Shown: piece after piece, positions 31,721-42,460 of the stretch
How the letters are laid out: every line of letters starts with the position of its first letter
How positions within the stretch are numbered: the first letter of the stretch is position 1
Assembly: GCF_900114845.1 (NCBI RefSeq)
Contig: NZ_FOUK01000003.1
Location: 248,001 to 312,000 of the forward strand
Source of the DNA: Pimelobacter simplex
Lineage (GTDB): Bacteria > Actinomycetota > Actinomycetes > Propionibacteriales > Nocardioidaceae
Direction: 5' to 3'
Length of the DNA: 64,000 bases
Notes under the pieces: model-generated
The model's input: only the letters and a program-made list of their open reading frames with translations
The model's database searches: none
Told to the model about the DNA's origin: nothing
Translations under genes and position numbers: made by a program

Positions 31721-33039
31721 TCGCCGTGGAGAAGGTCCTCGCCCGCCTCGACGGGATGCAGGACGAGCTCGTCGGCACGCTGCAGGAGGCGATCGCCGTC
31801 CGGAGCGTCAACCCGACGTACCCCGACCAGGACTACGACGACCTCGTCGGCGGCGAGACCGAGGTCGCCCGGCTGCTGGCCGGTCACTACCGCCAGGCGG
31901 GCGCCGAGACGCAGCTGTTCGGCGAGGCCCCCGGCCGCGACAACGTCGTCGGCGTGGTCCGCGGCACCGGTGGCGGCCGCTCGCTGATCTTCAACGGCCA
32001 CCTGGACGTCGTCCCGGCCGGCGACGCGAGCACCTGGACCCACGATCCGTTCGCGGGGCACGTCGACGGCACGCACATCTGGGGCCGGGGCGCGGTCGAC
32101 ATGAAGAGCGGGCTCGTCGCGCAGGCGTTCGCGGCGCGGGCGCTGCGCGAGTCCGGCGTCCGGCTGCGGGGCGACCTCGTCCTCCAGGGGGTCGCCGGCG
32201 AGGAGAACCTCGAGCACCACCTCGGCACGTCCCTGGTGCTCGGCCACGGCTTCACCGCCCACGGCGCGATCATCGCCGAGCCCACCGGCGCGGTCGGCTC
32301 GCTCAGCGTGATGCCGGCGACGCCCGGCGTGCTGGTCATGCGGATCACCGTCGCCGGCAGGACCGGGCACGCCTCCGCCCGCTCGCTGATGCGCGCCCAG
32401 CTGCGCACCGCACCGGACGCCGAGCCCGTCGCCGCGAGCGCGGTCGACGGCGCCCTGCTCGTCCACGAGGCGCTGCGCCGGCTGGAGGAGGAGTGGGAGG
32501 TGACGCTCACCGACCCGCTGTTCGAGCCCGGCCAGTTCACGATCGGGCTCGACGTCATCGACGGCGGCGCCCGGGCCGCGCGCAATGTCGCGTTCATCCC
32601 CGACGAGACCACGCTCGACTACGCGATCTTCTACCCGCCCTCGGCAGAGGTCTCCGCGATCCAGTCCGAGATCACCGCGACGGTCGCCCGGGTCGCGCAG
32701 GGCGACCCGTGGCTGCGCCGCAACCTGCCGCGCGTCGAGTGGCCGATGCACTACCCCGGCGGACGGACCGACCGGGCGGACCCCTTCTGCCGCGCGGTCG
32801 TCGCCGCCCGCGAAGAGGCCGCCGCCGGGACGGCGTACGCGGGGGCGCCCGACGTCCGTCCCTTCCCGAGCGCGACCGACCTCACCTGGTTCACGGCCGC
32901 GGGCATCCCCGCCGTCGGCCTGGGCCCGGGCTCGCTGTCGATGGCCCACGCGGTCGACGAGCGCTGCGCGATCGACGAGATCATGGTCGCCGCGAAGGCC
33001 TACGCCACGGCGGCCGTCCGCTGGTGCGGTGCCGCATGA
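31717..33039 (+). CDS. M20-family metallohydrolase (ArgE/DapE-like)
   Basis: The 440-aa enzyme has the dinuclear zinc motifs of the M20 family: FNGHLDVVPAGD (His95, Asp97), RGAVDMKSGL (Asp128), GVAGEEN (Glu162-163) and a late AHAVDERC histidine. The lid domain segment TVAGRTGHASARS is also present. Family members cleave N-acyl amino acids, dipeptides or carbamoyl compounds. It overlaps the amidohydrolase stop by 4 nt, and its stop overlaps the amidase start, so the three act together. Substrate unknown. Confidence 0.86.
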   Translation: MIAVEKVLARLDGMQDELVGTLQEAIAVRSVNPTYPDQDYDDLVGGETEVARLLAGHYRQAGAETQLFGEAPGRDNVVGVVRGTGGGRSLIFNGHLDVVPAGDASTWTHDPFAGHVDGTHIWGRGAVDMKSGLVAQAFAARALRESGVRLRGDLVLQGVAGEENLEHHLGTSLVLGHGFTAHGAIIAEPTGAVGSLSVMPATPGVLVMRITVAGRTGHASARSLMRAQLRTAPDAEPVAASAVDGALLVHEALRRLEEEWEVTLTDPLFEPGQFTIGLDVIDGGARAARNVAFIPDETTLDYAIFYPPSAEVSAIQSEITATVARVAQGDPWLRRNLPRVEWPMHYPGGRTDRADPFCRAVVAAREEAAAGTAYAGAPDVRPFPSATDLTWFTAAGIPAVGLGPGSLSMAHAVDERCAIDEIMVAAKAYATAAVRWCGAA

Positions 33040-34202
33040 GCGCGAGCGCACCGGTGGCGCCGTACCTCGCGGTGGGGCTCTCGACGTTCGTCCACGGCAT
33101 CGGCGCGCGCGAGCACATCGCCCGCAACCTGGACACCATCGAGGAGGCCTTCCACGCCGCGGTGTCGATCGTCGGGATCAACCTGCCGGTCAGGCTGGTC
33201 GCGCTCTCGGAGGGGGCGCTCACCGGGTTCACCGACGAGATCTACGACCTCCCCCACGTCCGCAGCGCGCGCGACCTGTTCATCGACATCCCCGGCCCCG
33301 AGACCGAGCGGATCGCCGAGCTGGCGCGCATGTACGACACCTACGTCATCGTGCAGTGCAAGGCCCGCTGGCCCGAGGTGATCGAGGACCGCTTCTTCAA
33401 CGTCATGGTGGTGATCTCGCCGAGCGGCGAGATCGTCCACCGCGCGGCGAAGAACCACGTGTGGTGCCGCGAGCACTCGTGCACCCCGCACGACGTCTAC
33501 GACCGCTGGGTGGAGCTGTTCGGCGACGGGATCGACGCCTTCTACCCGGTGCTGCGCACACCGGACATCGGCAACATCGGCACGCTCTGCTGCAGCGACG
33601 GGGAGTATCCCGAGGCGGTGCGGGCGCTCGCGCTCAACGGCGCCGAGCTCGTCTACCGGCCGAGCGAGGCGGTGCCGATGACCACCTCGGGACCGGACGA
33701 CGGCGGCACGTGGCTCCTGCAGAACCGGGCGCACGCGCACTTCAACAGCCTCTACATGCTGTGCCCGAACACCGGACCGGTGTACTCCTCCCCCGCCGCC
33801 GAGCACCCGGTCGACATCGCCGGGGGCAACGGGCACGTCGTCGACTACAACGGGCACGTGATCGCCCGCGCCTCCTCGGGCGCGAACGCGATCATCGCGG
33901 CGCCGGTCGACATCGAGGCGCTGCGCCAGTTCCGGATGATGAACCTCAACTCGAACTGGCTCAAGGACGTGCGCACCGAGCTGTTCCGCAGGATGTACGA
34001 CCGGCCGATCCACCCGGCCAACCTGTGGCTGGACGCCGAGCCGGGCCGCCATGCCGAGGTCGACGAGGTCTACCGGGCCAACATCGCCCGGCTGGTCGAG
34101 TCCGGGGCGTACACGGAGCCGTCGGTGCGGTTCCCGGGCGCCCGCCACTTCCCCACCCCGGCCGACGGCGACCTGGACGCCATCGCGTCCGACTGGTCGT
34201 AG
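33036..34202 (+). CDS. Nitrilase-superfamily amidase
   Basis: A 388-aa carbon-nitrogen hydrolase. The triad is Glu59 (RLVALSEGAL), Lys139 (HRAAKNHVW) and Cys186 (TLCCSDGEYPE, aligned to the C-x-D-x-x-F/Y-P-E motif), preceded by a second cysteine at 185. The length and the C-terminal region resemble aliphatic amidases or formamidases more than small amidases such as DavA. It is the third gene of the cassette and might hydrolyse an amide released by the upstream enzymes. A strong stem-loop follows. Confidence 0.85.
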   Translation: MSASAPVAPYLAVGLSTFVHGIGAREHIARNLDTIEEAFHAAVSIVGINLPVRLVALSEGALTGFTDEIYDLPHVRSARDLFIDIPGPETERIAELARMYDTYVIVQCKARWPEVIEDRFFNVMVVISPSGEIVHRAAKNHVWCREHSCTPHDVYDRWVELFGDGIDAFYPVLRTPDIGNIGTLCCSDGEYPEAVRALALNGAELVYRPSEAVPMTTSGPDDGGTWLLQNRAHAHFNSLYMLCPNTGPVYSSPAAEHPVDIAGGNGHVVDYNGHVIARASSGANAIIAAPVDIEALRQFRMMNLNSNWLKDVRTELFRRMYDRPIHPANLWLDAEPGRHAEVDEVYRANIARLVESGAYTEPSVRFPGARHFPTPADGDLDAIASDWS

Positions 34203-34214
34203 GACGGCCCTCCG

Positions 34215-34249
34215 TGGCGCCCGGCCGGCAGCACGCCGTCCGGGCGCCA
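34215..34249 (+). terminator. Stem-loop after the amidase gene
   Basis: TGGCGCCCGG (34215..34224) pairs perfectly with CCGGGCGCCA (34240..34249) around a 15-nt loop, 12 nt after the stop. It separates the cassette from tkt. Confidence 0.6.
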
Positions 34250-34279
34250 TGCGAATGTCCCACTCCCACGCGCTCTCGG

Positions 34280-34285
34280 TAGGCT
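34280..34285 (+). promoter_or_regulatory. -10 box TAGGCT before tkt
   Basis: TAGGCT lies 7 nt before ATG 34293; leaderless start of the tkt-tal-pgi-pgl operon. Confidence 0.55.
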
Positions 34286-34292
34286 CGGAACC

Positions 34293-36404
34293 ATGATCCC
34301 GGAGCTCGAGTGGACCGACCTCGACCGCAAGGCAGTTGACACCGCCCGCGTCCTCGCGATGGACGCCGTCCAGAAGGTGGGCAACGGTCACCCGGGTACG
34401 GCGATGAGCCTCGCGCCCGCCGCCTACCTGCTGTTCCAGAAGGTCATGCGCCACGACCCGGCCGACCCGGACTGGATGGCCCGCGACCGCTTCGTCCTCT
34501 CCTGCGGACACTCCTCGATCACCCTCTACACCCAGCTCTTCCTCGGCGGCTTCGGCCTCGAGCTCGCCGACCTCGAGGCGCTGCGCACCTGGGGCAGCAA
34601 GACCCCCGGCCACCCCGAGTTCGGCCACACCGCCGGCGTCGAGGTGACCACCGGCCCGCTGGGCCAGGGCGTCGCCAACGCGGTCGGCATGGCGATGGCC
34701 GCCCGCCGCGAGAAGGGCCTGCTCGACCCCGGCGCCGGCGACGGTCCGTCGCTGTTCGACCACCACGTCTACGTGCTCGCCTCCGACGGCGACCTCGAGG
34801 AGGGCGTGAGCAGCGAGGCGTCGTCCATCGCGGGCACCCAGGAGCTCGGCAACCTCACGGTCATCTACGACGCCAACCGGATCTCGATCGAGGGCGACAC
34901 CCACATCGCGTTCAACGAGGACGTCGCGAAGCGCTACGAGGCCTACGGCTGGCACGTCCAGACCGTCGACTGGACCGGCACCGACCACTCCGACCTCGCC
35001 AACTACGAGGAGGACGTCCCGGCCCTCTACGCCGCCGTCAAGGCCGCCGACGAGGTCACCGACAAGCCGTCGCTGATCGTCCTCAAGACGGTCATCGCCT
35101 GGCCGGCCCCCAACGCGCAGAACACCGAGGCCGCCCACGGCTCCGCGCTCGGCGCCGACGAGGTCGCCGCGACCAAGGCGGTCCTCGGCTTCGACCCCGA
35201 CAAGAGCTTCGAGGTCCCCGCCGACGTCCTCTCCCACACCCGCTCGCTCATCGCGCGCGGCAAGGAGTGGGCCGCCGCCTGGACCAAGGAGTACGACGTC
35301 TGGGCCGCGGCCAACCCCGAGCAGGCCGCGCTGCTGCACCGCATGAAGGACCGTCGCCTCCCCGACGGCATCGAGGACGCCCTGCCGGTCTTCGAGGCCG
35401 ACGCCAAGGGGGTCGCCACCCGCGCGGCGTCCGGCAAGGTGATCAACGCCGTCGCCGCCGTGATGCCCGAGCTGTGGGGCGGCTCGGCCGACCTCGCCGG
35501 CTCCAACAACACCACCATCAAGGACGCGCCGTCCTTCCTGCCGCTCGACCGCTCCGTCGAGGAGTGGCAGGGCGACCCCTACCAGGGCCGGGTGCTGCAC
35601 TTCGGCATCCGCGAGCACGGCATGGGCGCGATCATGAACGGCATCGCCGTGCACGGCGGCACCCGCGTCTTCGGCGGCACCTTCCTGACGTTCTCGGACT
35701 ACATGCGCGGCGCGGTCCGCGTCGGTGCGCTGATGAAGGCGCCGGTCGTGTACGTCTGGACCCACGACTCCATCGGTCTCGGCGAGGACGGCCCCACCCA
35801 CCAGCCGATCGAGCACCTCGCCGCGCTCCGCGCGATCCCCGGCCTCGACATCATCCGCCCGGCCGACGCCAACGAGACCGCGGCCGCCTGGCTCCAGGTC
35901 CTGCGCAACAGCGACCGTCCGGCGGGCCTCATCCTCAGCCGCCAGAACGTCCCCACGTTCCCGCGCGGCACCGACGGCTACGCCACGACCGACAACGTCG
36001 CCAAGGGCGGCTACGTGCTGCTCGACGCCGAGGGCGGCCAGCCCGACGTCGTCCTGCTGGCCACCGGCTCCGAGGTCCAGCACGCCGTCGCCGCGCGCGA
36101 GAAGCTCGCCGCCGAGGGCGTCGGCGCCCGCGTCGTCTCGCTCCCCTGCCTCGAGTGGTTCGAGGCCCAGACCCAGGCCTACCGCGACCAGGTCATCCCG
36201 CCCACGGTCAAGGCGCGCGTCTCCGTCGAGGCCGGCGTGAAGCAGGGCTGGCGCGAGTACGTCGGCGACGCCGGCCGCATCGTCAGCATCGACCACTACG
36301 GCGCCAGCGCCGACGCCGGCACGCTCTTCCGGGAGTTCGGGTTCACGCCCGAGGCCGTCGTCCAGGCCGCCAAGGAGAGCATCGCGGCGGCCGCCCGCAA
36401 CTGA
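34293..36404 (+). CDS. tkt: Transketolase
   Basis: A 703-aa thiamine-diphosphate enzyme that moves two-carbon units in the pentose phosphate pathway. The ThDP/Mg motif begins [20 protein letters not shown] and ends in [13 protein letters not shown]. The N-terminal [19 protein letters not shown], the central [18 protein letters not shown] and [20 protein letters not shown] are standard landmarks. Full length, start ATG 34293. It opens the operon and lies upstream of tal with a 44-nt gap. Confidence 0.97.
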   Translation: MIPELEWTDLDRKAVDTARVLAMDAVQKVGNGHPGTAMSLAPAAYLLFQKVMRHDPADPDWMARDRFVLSCGHSSITLYTQLFLGGFGLELADLEALRTWGSKTPGHPEFGHTAGVEVTTGPLGQGVANAVGMAMAARREKGLLDPGAGDGPSLFDHHVYVLASDGDLEEGVSSEASSIAGTQELGNLTVIYDANRISIEGDTHIAFNEDVAKRYEAYGWHVQTVDWTGTDHSDLANYEEDVPALYAAVKAADEVTDKPSLIVLKTVIAWPAPNAQNTEAAHGSALGADEVAATKAVLGFDPDKSFEVPADVLSHTRSLIARGKEWAAAWTKEYDVWAAANPEQAALLHRMKDRRLPDGIEDALPVFEADAKGVATRAASGKVINAVAAVMPELWGGSADLAGSNNTTIKDAPSFLPLDRSVEEWQGDPYQGRVLHFGIREHGMGAIMNGIAVHGGTRVFGGTFLTFSDYMRGAVRVGALMKAPVVYVWTHDSIGLGEDGPTHQPIEHLAALRAIPGLDIIRPADANETAAAWLQVLRNSDRPAGLILSRQNVPTFPRGTDGYATTDNVAKGGYVLLDAEGGQPDVVLLATGSEVQHAVAAREKLAAEGVGARVVSLPCLEWFEAQTQAYRDQVIPPTVKARVSVEAGVKQGWREYVGDAGRIVSIDHYGASADAGTLFREFGFTPEAVVQAAKESIAAAARN

Positions 36405-36448
36405 TCGACCGCACCACCCCCGCAGCATCCACCGCACGAGGAGGATCC

Positions 36449-37555
36449 ATGAGTGAACGACTGAAGGCCCTCGCTGACGCGGGGGTGTCCATCTGGCTCG
36501 ACGACCTGTCCCGCGAGCGGATCGAGACCGGCAACCTCGCCGAGCTCGTCGCCGAGAAGTCCGTGGTCGGCGTGACCACCAACCCGACGATCTTCGCCGG
36601 AGCCATCGCCGACGGCGAGCGCTACGACGCACAGGTGCGCCAGCTCGTCGCCGACGGCGCGGACGCCGACAAGGTGATCTTCGCGCTCACCACCGACGAC
36701 GTGCGCAACGCGTGCGACGTCCTCGCCCCGGTGGCCGCTGCGCACCCCGCCGACGGCCGGGTCTCGATCGAGGTCGAGCCCACCCTGGCCAACGACACCG
36801 ACGCGACCATCGCCTCGGCGAAGGCGCTGTGGGCCGCGGTCGACCGTCCGAACGTGCTGATCAAGATCCCGGCGACCCTCGAGGGCCTGCCCGCGATCAC
36901 GGCGGCGATCGCGGCCGGGATCAGCGTCAACGTCACGCTGATCTTCTCCGTCGAGCGCTACCGCGGCGTCATGGACGCCTACCTGGCCGGCCTCGAGCAG
37001 GCCAAGGACGCCGGCATCGACCTCGGCACCATCCAGTCGGTGGCGTCGTTCTTCGTGTCCCGCGTCGACACCGAGATCGACGCGCGGCTCGACAAGATCG
37101 GCACCGACGAGGCGCTCGCGCTGCGGGGCAAGGCCGCCGTCGCCAACGCCCGCCTGGCCTACGCGGCCTTCGAGGAGGTCCTCGCCTCCGACCGCTGGCA
37201 GGCGCTCGCGGCCGCGGGGGCGCACCCGCAGCGTCCGCTCTGGGCGTCCACCGGCGTGAAGAACCCGGCCTACCCCGACACCCTCTACGTCACCGACCTC
37301 GTCGTGGCCGACACGGTCAACACGATGCCCGAGAAGACGCTCCTCGCGTTCGCCGACCACGGCGAGGTCGAGGGCGACCGGGTCAGCGGCCAGGCCGCCG
37401 ACGCGCAGGCGGTGTTCGACCAGCTCGTCGCGGCCGGCATCGACCTCGACGACGTCTTCCTGACGCTCGAGACCGAGGGTGTCGACAAGTTCAAGGCCTC
37501 CTGGACTGAGCTCGTCACCACTGTCGAGGCGCAGATGGCCCAGGCCGGAGCCTGA
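36449..37555 (+). CDS. tal: Transaldolase
   Basis: The 368-aa class I aldolase has [16 protein letters not shown] near the N-terminus, the Schiff-base lysine in [16 protein letters not shown], and [21 protein letters not shown]. These are the conserved blocks of actinobacterial transaldolases. GAGGAGG precedes ATG 36449. It transfers a dihydroxyacetone unit in the pentose phosphate pathway. The pgi start lies 4 nt after its stop. Confidence 0.96.
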   Translation: MSERLKALADAGVSIWLDDLSRERIETGNLAELVAEKSVVGVTTNPTIFAGAIADGERYDAQVRQLVADGADADKVIFALTTDDVRNACDVLAPVAAAHPADGRVSIEVEPTLANDTDATIASAKALWAAVDRPNVLIKIPATLEGLPAITAAIAAGISVNVTLIFSVERYRGVMDAYLAGLEQAKDAGIDLGTIQSVASFFVSRVDTEIDARLDKIGTDEALALRGKAAVANARLAYAAFEEVLASDRWQALAAAGAHPQRPLWASTGVKNPAYPDTLYVTDLVVADTVNTMPEKTLLAFADHGEVEGDRVSGQAADAQAVFDQLVAAGIDLDDVFLTLETEGVDKFKASWTELVTTVEAQMAQAGA

Positions 37556-37559
37556 AGCC

Positions 37560-39236
37560 GTGGGCGCGGCTCCCGTCGACCCCCGGTCGACCGCTGCCTG
37601 GGCGAGCCTGACCCGGCTCGCCGACGGTTTCACCCCCGACCTGCGGCGCTGGTTCGCCGACGACCCGGAGCGCACCGAGCACCTGTCGTTCGACGCGGGC
37701 GACCTCCGCGTCGACCTGTCGCGCAACCTGCTCACCGGCGAGGTGCTCGACGCGCTCGTGGCGCTGGGCGGCGAGGTCGGCCTGCCGGACCGCCGCGACT
37801 CGATGTTCCGCGGTGACCACATCAACGTCACCGAGGACCGCGCGGTGCTCCACACCGCGCTGCGGCGCGCGGCCGGGTCCAACCTCGAGGTCGGCGGCGC
37901 CGACGTCGTCGAAGAGGTGCGCGCCGTGCTCCGCCGGATCTACGCCTTCGCCGACGACGTCCGCTCGGGCACCTGGCGCGGCTTCACCGGCGAGCGCATC
38001 CGCACGGTCGTCAACATCGGCATCGGCGGCTCCGACCTCGGCCCGGTGATGGCCTACGAGGCGCTCAAGCCGTACGCCCACGAGGGCCTCGAGTGCCGGT
38101 TCATCAGCAACATCGACCCGACCGACGCGGCCGAGAAGCTCGCCGGCCTCGACCCGGCGACGACGCTGTTCATCGTGTCCAGCAAGACGTTCGGGACGCT
38201 CGAGACGCTCACCAACGCGCGGCTCTCGCGCCGGTGGCTCGTCGACGGCATCCGCGCGGCGGCCGGCGCCGACGCCGTCCCCAGCGACGAGGCGGTCGTG
38301 GCGCGGCACTTCGTCGCCGTCTCGACGGCGCTCGACAAGGTCGCCGAGTTCGGCATCGACCCGGCCAACGCCTTCGGGTTCTGGGACTGGGTCGGCGGGC
38401 GCTACTCCGTCGACTCCGCGATCGGGACCTCCCTGGCGGTGGCGATCGGCCCGGAGCGCTTCGAGGAGTTCCTCGCCGGGTTCCGGACCGTCGACGAGCA
38501 CTTCCAGACCCAGCCGATCGAGCGCAACGTGCCGGCCCTGATGGGGCTCCTCAACGTCTGGTACACCAACTTCCTCGGTGCCCAGACCCATGCGGTGCTC
38601 CCCTACGCCCAGTCGCTGCACCGGTTCCCGGCGTACCTCCAGCAGCTCACGATGGAGTCCAACGGCAAGCGGGTCCGCTGGGACGGCACTCCCGTCACCA
38701 CCGACACCGGCGAGGTGTTCTGGGGCGAGCCCGGGACCAACGGGCAGCACGCCTTCTACCAGCTCATCCACCAGGGCACGCGTCTCGTGCCGGCCGACTT
38801 CATCGCGTTCGCGACGCCGGCCTACCCGCTCGTCGACGGCACGACCGACGTCCACGAGCTGCTGCTGGCCAACTTCCTCGCCCAGACCCGGGCGCTCGCG
38901 TTCGGCAAGACCGCCGACGAGGTGCGCGCCGAGGGCACCGACGAGGCGATCGTCCCGGCCCGGGTCTTCCCCGGCAACCGGCCCACGACGTCGATCATGG
39001 CGCCCGCGCTGACCCCGTCGGTGCTCGGCCAGCTGATCGCTCTCTACGAGCACATCACGTTCACCCAGGGCGTGGTCTGGGGCATCGACAGCTTCGACCA
39101 GTGGGGGGTCGAGCTCGGCAAGCAGCTCGCCGTCCAGATCGCGCCGGCGCTGTCCGGCGACGACGACGTCCTCGCCGCCCAGGACACCTCCACCCAGGCC
39201 TTCGTCCGCTACTACCAGGAGCACCGTCAGCGATGA
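37560..39236 (+). CDS. pgi: Glucose-6-phosphate isomerase
   Basis: The 558-aa isomerase shows [20 protein letters not shown], the sugar-phosphate motif [35 protein letters not shown], and the catalytic [19 protein letters not shown] with the acid/base region TNGQHAFYQ. Length is normal. GTG 37560 gives the start ([14 protein letters not shown]); an open frame begins at 37479 but overlaps tal. It interconverts glucose-6-P and fructose-6-P. The pgl start overlaps its stop by 4 nt, with no zwf-opcA between. Confidence 0.96.
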   Translation: MGAAPVDPRSTAAWASLTRLADGFTPDLRRWFADDPERTEHLSFDAGDLRVDLSRNLLTGEVLDALVALGGEVGLPDRRDSMFRGDHINVTEDRAVLHTALRRAAGSNLEVGGADVVEEVRAVLRRIYAFADDVRSGTWRGFTGERIRTVVNIGIGGSDLGPVMAYEALKPYAHEGLECRFISNIDPTDAAEKLAGLDPATTLFIVSSKTFGTLETLTNARLSRRWLVDGIRAAAGADAVPSDEAVVARHFVAVSTALDKVAEFGIDPANAFGFWDWVGGRYSVDSAIGTSLAVAIGPERFEEFLAGFRTVDEHFQTQPIERNVPALMGLLNVWYTNFLGAQTHAVLPYAQSLHRFPAYLQQLTMESNGKRVRWDGTPVTTDTGEVFWGEPGTNGQHAFYQLIHQGTRLVPADFIAFATPAYPLVDGTTDVHELLLANFLAQTRALAFGKTADEVRAEGTDEAIVPARVFPGNRPTTSIMAPALTPSVLGQLIALYEHITFTQGVVWGIDSFDQWGVELGKQLAVQIAPALSGDDDVLAAQDTSTQAFVRYYQEHRQR

Positions 39237-39976
39237 CCTCGCCGATCACCGACCGTCCGGCCCCCCTCGTCGAGGTCCACCCCGACCCGGGCGCGCTCGC
39301 GACCGCCGTCGCCGGCGAGCTCCTCAACCGGATCGCTGACGCCCAGGCCGCCGGCCACGTCCCCGACGTCGGGCTCACCGGCGGCACCATCGCCGAGGCG
39401 GTGCACCGCGAGATCGCCCGCCTGGCCCCGGCCTCCGGCGTCGACTGGGGCGCGGTGAGCTTCTGGTTCGGCGACGAGCGCTACGTGCCCGCCGACTCCC
39501 CCGACCGCAACCTCACCCAGGCCCGCGCCGCCTTCCTCGACGAGGTCGGCGCCTTCCGCGTCCACAGCGCCCCGGCCTCCGACGAGGCCGACTCGCTCGC
39601 CGCGTCGGCGACCTCCTACGGCGACACCATCCGCGCCGAGGGCGGCGGCGACTTCGACGTGCTCATGCTCGGCGTCGGCCCCGACGGGCACATCGCCTCG
39701 CTCTTCCCCGGCCACCCGGGTCTCGACGTCGTCGACGCGATCGCCGCCCCCGTCGAGGACTCCCCCAAGCCCCCGCCCTCCCGGGTCACCCTCACCTTCG
39801 AGGCCCTCAACCGCGCCCAGTCCGTCTGGTTCCTGGTCAGCGGCGACGCCAAGGCGGACGCCGTCCGCCGCGCCCTCGCCGACGACGGCACCGTCGCCGA
39901 GACGCCCGCCCGCGGCGTCACCGGCAAGACCGAGACGGTCTGGTTCCTCGACAGCGCGGCGGCCAGCGCGCTCTGA
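39233..39976 (+). CDS. pgl: 6-Phosphogluconolactonase
   Basis: A 247-aa lactonase of the NagB-like fold. [35 protein letters not shown] and [20 protein letters not shown] are the core conserved blocks. It hydrolyses 6-phosphogluconolactone, normally made by Zwf, yet zwf and opcA are not adjacent. ATG 39233 overlaps the pgi stop (ATGA). No clear terminator follows. Confidence 0.94.
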   Translation: MTSPITDRPAPLVEVHPDPGALATAVAGELLNRIADAQAAGHVPDVGLTGGTIAEAVHREIARLAPASGVDWGAVSFWFGDERYVPADSPDRNLTQARAAFLDEVGAFRVHSAPASDEADSLAASATSYGDTIRAEGGGDFDVLMLGVGPDGHIASLFPGHPGLDVVDAIAAPVEDSPKPPPSRVTLTFEALNRAQSVWFLVSGDAKADAVRRALADDGTVAETPARGVTGKTETVWFLDSAAASAL

Positions 39977-40146
39977 GCCCGGCCTCGCGGGGGCAGGGCG
40001 GGGCCTGCGGCCTCAGGCGTCTCCTGAGCCTCCTGGGTCCCCTGGTCAGCCACGAAGCGTCCACAGGCAGCTGTTCTCCGCCCGTCATCCCCAGGCCCGA
40101 CCCGACCCGATCGCGCCTCGGCCGCTCGCCGCCGACGATCGGTCGC

Positions 40147-42411
40147 ATGCGAACCTCCCTGCTGCGATCCCTGCTCCTCCTCGTCCTCGCGCTGCTCACC
40201 CCGCTGGCGGCGGTGCCGCTGGTGGGTGGTGCGGCGGCCGCACCCCCGGCGCCTGCACCGTCGGCGCCGTTGCCGCCCGGGCCTGTCGCCGAGCGGACCC
40301 CGGGCTTCGTCGGCCTGACCACCTCCGCTGGCCACGAGCTCGGCATCGCCCGCCTGCCCGGCGGCAGCCACGGCCTCTGCCTCGACACCGGCACCCGGGC
40401 CTGGCCGACCGCGGCCACCCCCAGCCACCTGGTCCGCGACCCCGTCGTCGGCTACCTGCTCACCACCCACCTCGACCGCGCCCGGCACGACCCGGTCCGC
40501 GCCGCGGCCCTCTGGTGGGCGGTCGGCGCCCTCCGCGGCCGCAACTCCGCGCCCGCCACCATGCGCGCCTACCTCGCCGAGCTCGACCGGACCGACGGCG
40601 CCCGCGCCGCCCGCGTGCGTCGTACGGCTCGGGGGTGGGTGCGCGACGCCGTCCGCCGCGCCGCCCCGCGCGGCGGCTACCGCGCGCCCAGGCCCGTCCT
40701 CCGGCCCGCCGCCGATCCGGCGCGGTCAGGAGCCGGGACGCTCACCGGTCTCGGCCTCCGCTCCGCGCGCGGGCTGCCCGTCCCGGGTGTCCGGGTCACC
40801 CTCCACCTCACCGGCGGGGCCACCTTCGCCGACGGCCGGAGCACCCGCACCCTCGTCACCACCACCTCCGCGCCGGCGCCGATCTCGTGGCGGCGCGGCT
40901 CCGCGGCTGGGCCGGTCGCTCTCCGGGTCCGCTACACGGGCGTGCCCGCGCACCACTACCGCCTGCACCACGGGTCCGCCCGCGCCCAGCGCGTCGCCAC
41001 CGCCGCCGGCCCGCGCACCCTGACCGCATCGGCGACCGCCCCGGCACCGGTGCTCCGGACGCCGACCCTCCGCACCCAGGTCAACCTCCAGCGCGCCGAG
41101 CCCGGCGCGCAGCTCGTCGACGCCGTCACCGTCTCCGGACTCGGCGGACCGCCCCTGCCCACTCCCCTCACCGGCGAGTGGCAGCTCCTCGGCCCGGTCG
41201 CCCCGGCACCCGGCTCCGCGCCGGCATCGCCGGCGTCACCGACCCAGGCACCGGCGAGCTGCCGTGGCCGGGACTGGTCGCGCGCACCGGTCGCCGCCGG
41301 CGGCCGGTTCCCGGTGCCCCACGACGGCACCTTCTCCGTCGGCGCCACCCGCGTCTCGGCGACCGGCTGCTACACCTACCGCGAACGCCTCTTCGGCTCC
41401 GCCACCACCCTGCCCGTCCCCTGGACGTCGGCCGGCCTCCCCGAGGAGACCACTCTCGTCGCCGCCGCACCGCGCCTGCGGACCCTCGTCAACCACCAGC
41501 GCGCCACCGCAGGAGTCGAGCTGGTCGACCGGGTCGTGCTCACCGGCCTGCCCACGGGCCCGGCCGTCGCTGCGGTCGCCCCAGCGCCCGGCTCGGGCAA
41601 CGGCACCGGATCGCTCACCGGCCAGTGGCAGCTCCTCGGACCGGTCGCCCCCGACGCCCAGGGCCGCTGCACCCGCGCCACCTGGACCGGCGCACCCGTC
41701 CTCGCCGCCGGCACGTTCGCGGTCCCGCTCACCGGCGAGCCCACGGCGACGCTCCTCGTCGGCCGGACCCGGATCGCCCGCGGCGGCTGCTATACGTACC
41801 GCGAGGCCCTCGCCGGGTCGGCGCAGAGCGCACCCGTGCCCTGGACCGCCGCGGGCATCGCCGACGAGACCTCGCTCGTCGGCCCCCGCCCGGTCGCCGT
41901 TCCCCAGCATCCGCGCGTCGACACCGGCGGCTCCCGCCCCGGATCCCCCCGCCCCGCCCGCGGGACCAGCACCGTCGCCCTCCCCCGCCTCGGCCTCACC
42001 GCCACCCTGACGGGCGTCGCCTTCCGCGGCGCGGTTCTCCCCGCACCCCGCGGCGCCCGGACCGCCGGTCAGTGGACCCACGGCGCGCCCCTGGACGCGC
42101 TCGTCGGCACCACCGTGCTCACCGGGCACGTCTCGGACGACCGTGACCGGCCCGGCGCGTTCGCCCGGCTCCGCTCAGCGCGCCGAGGTGACGTCGTACG
42201 GGTGGCAGATGGCGCGGGCGGAGCGGGCACCATCCACCGGTGGCGGGTCACCCGCACCTGGTCGGTCGACCGCCACCGGCTGCCCCGGAGCGTCTTCACC
42301 CAGGACGTCGCCCGCCGCCTCGTCCTCATCACCTGCACGGACCGCGTCACCACCCCCGGCGGCGGGTTCCACTACCGCCGGAACCTCATCGTCGAGGCCG
42401 TCCCGTGGTGA
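40147..42411 (+). CDS. Secreted multi-domain protein with C-terminal sortase domain
   Basis: A 754-aa exported protein. Residues 1-32 are a signal peptide (LLLLVLALLTPLAAVPLVGG...). Residues 50-170 contain GLCLDTGTRAWP and YLLTTHLDRARHDPVRAAAL, recalling thioester/TQXA-type surface domains. Residues about 306-438 and 443-578 are two related repeats, each with LRT-x-VN-QRA, LVD-x-V-x-SGL/TGL, LTG-WQLLGPVAP, a cysteine and GCYTYRE, resembling VaFE-like wall-protein repeats. Residues 611-754 form a class F-like sortase: His661 (VLTGHVSD), Cys730 (LVLITCTD) and Arg744/745 (FHYRRNLIVEA). Carrying both wall-type repeats and an apparently complete sortase is unusual. No LPXTG is seen. Function inferred. 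Confidence 0.72.
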   Translation: MRTSLLRSLLLLVLALLTPLAAVPLVGGAAAAPPAPAPSAPLPPGPVAERTPGFVGLTTSAGHELGIARLPGGSHGLCLDTGTRAWPTAATPSHLVRDPVVGYLLTTHLDRARHDPVRAAALWWAVGALRGRNSAPATMRAYLAELDRTDGARAARVRRTARGWVRDAVRRAAPRGGYRAPRPVLRPAADPARSGAGTLTGLGLRSARGLPVPGVRVTLHLTGGATFADGRSTRTLVTTTSAPAPISWRRGSAAGPVALRVRYTGVPAHHYRLHHGSARAQRVATAAGPRTLTASATAPAPVLRTPTLRTQVNLQRAEPGAQLVDAVTVSGLGGPPLPTPLTGEWQLLGPVAPAPGSAPASPASPTQAPASCRGRDWSRAPVAAGGRFPVPHDGTFSVGATRVSATGCYTYRERLFGSATTLPVPWTSAGLPEETTLVAAAPRLRTLVNHQRATAGVELVDRVVLTGLPTGPAVAAVAPAPGSGNGTGSLTGQWQLLGPVAPDAQGRCTRATWTGAPVLAAGTFAVPLTGEPTATLLVGRTRIARGGCYTYREALAGSAQSAPVPWTAAGIADETSLVGPRPVAVPQHPRVDTGGSRPGSPRPARGTSTVALPRLGLTATLTGVAFRGAVLPAPRGARTAGQWTHGAPLDALVGTTVLTGHVSDDRDRPGAFARLRSARRGDVVRVADGAGGAGTIHRWRVTRTWSVDRHRLPRSVFTQDVARRLVLITCTDRVTTPGGGFHYRRNLIVEAVPW
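41062..41460 (+). repeat. Coding repeat 1 of the sortase-fused protein
   Basis: Residues 306-438: PTLRTQVNLQRAEPGAQLVD through VPWTSAGLPEETTLV; pairs with repeat 2. Confidence 0.7.
41473..41880 (+). repeat. Coding repeat 2 of the sortase-fused protein
   Basis: Residues 443-578: RLRTLVNHQRATAGVELVD through VPWTAAGIADETSLV, an internal duplication of repeat 1. Confidence 0.7.
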
Positions 42412-42460
42412 CCCCACAACCCGCGAGCGCGCCGCAGCACCGCTCCACACCAGCCGCCGC

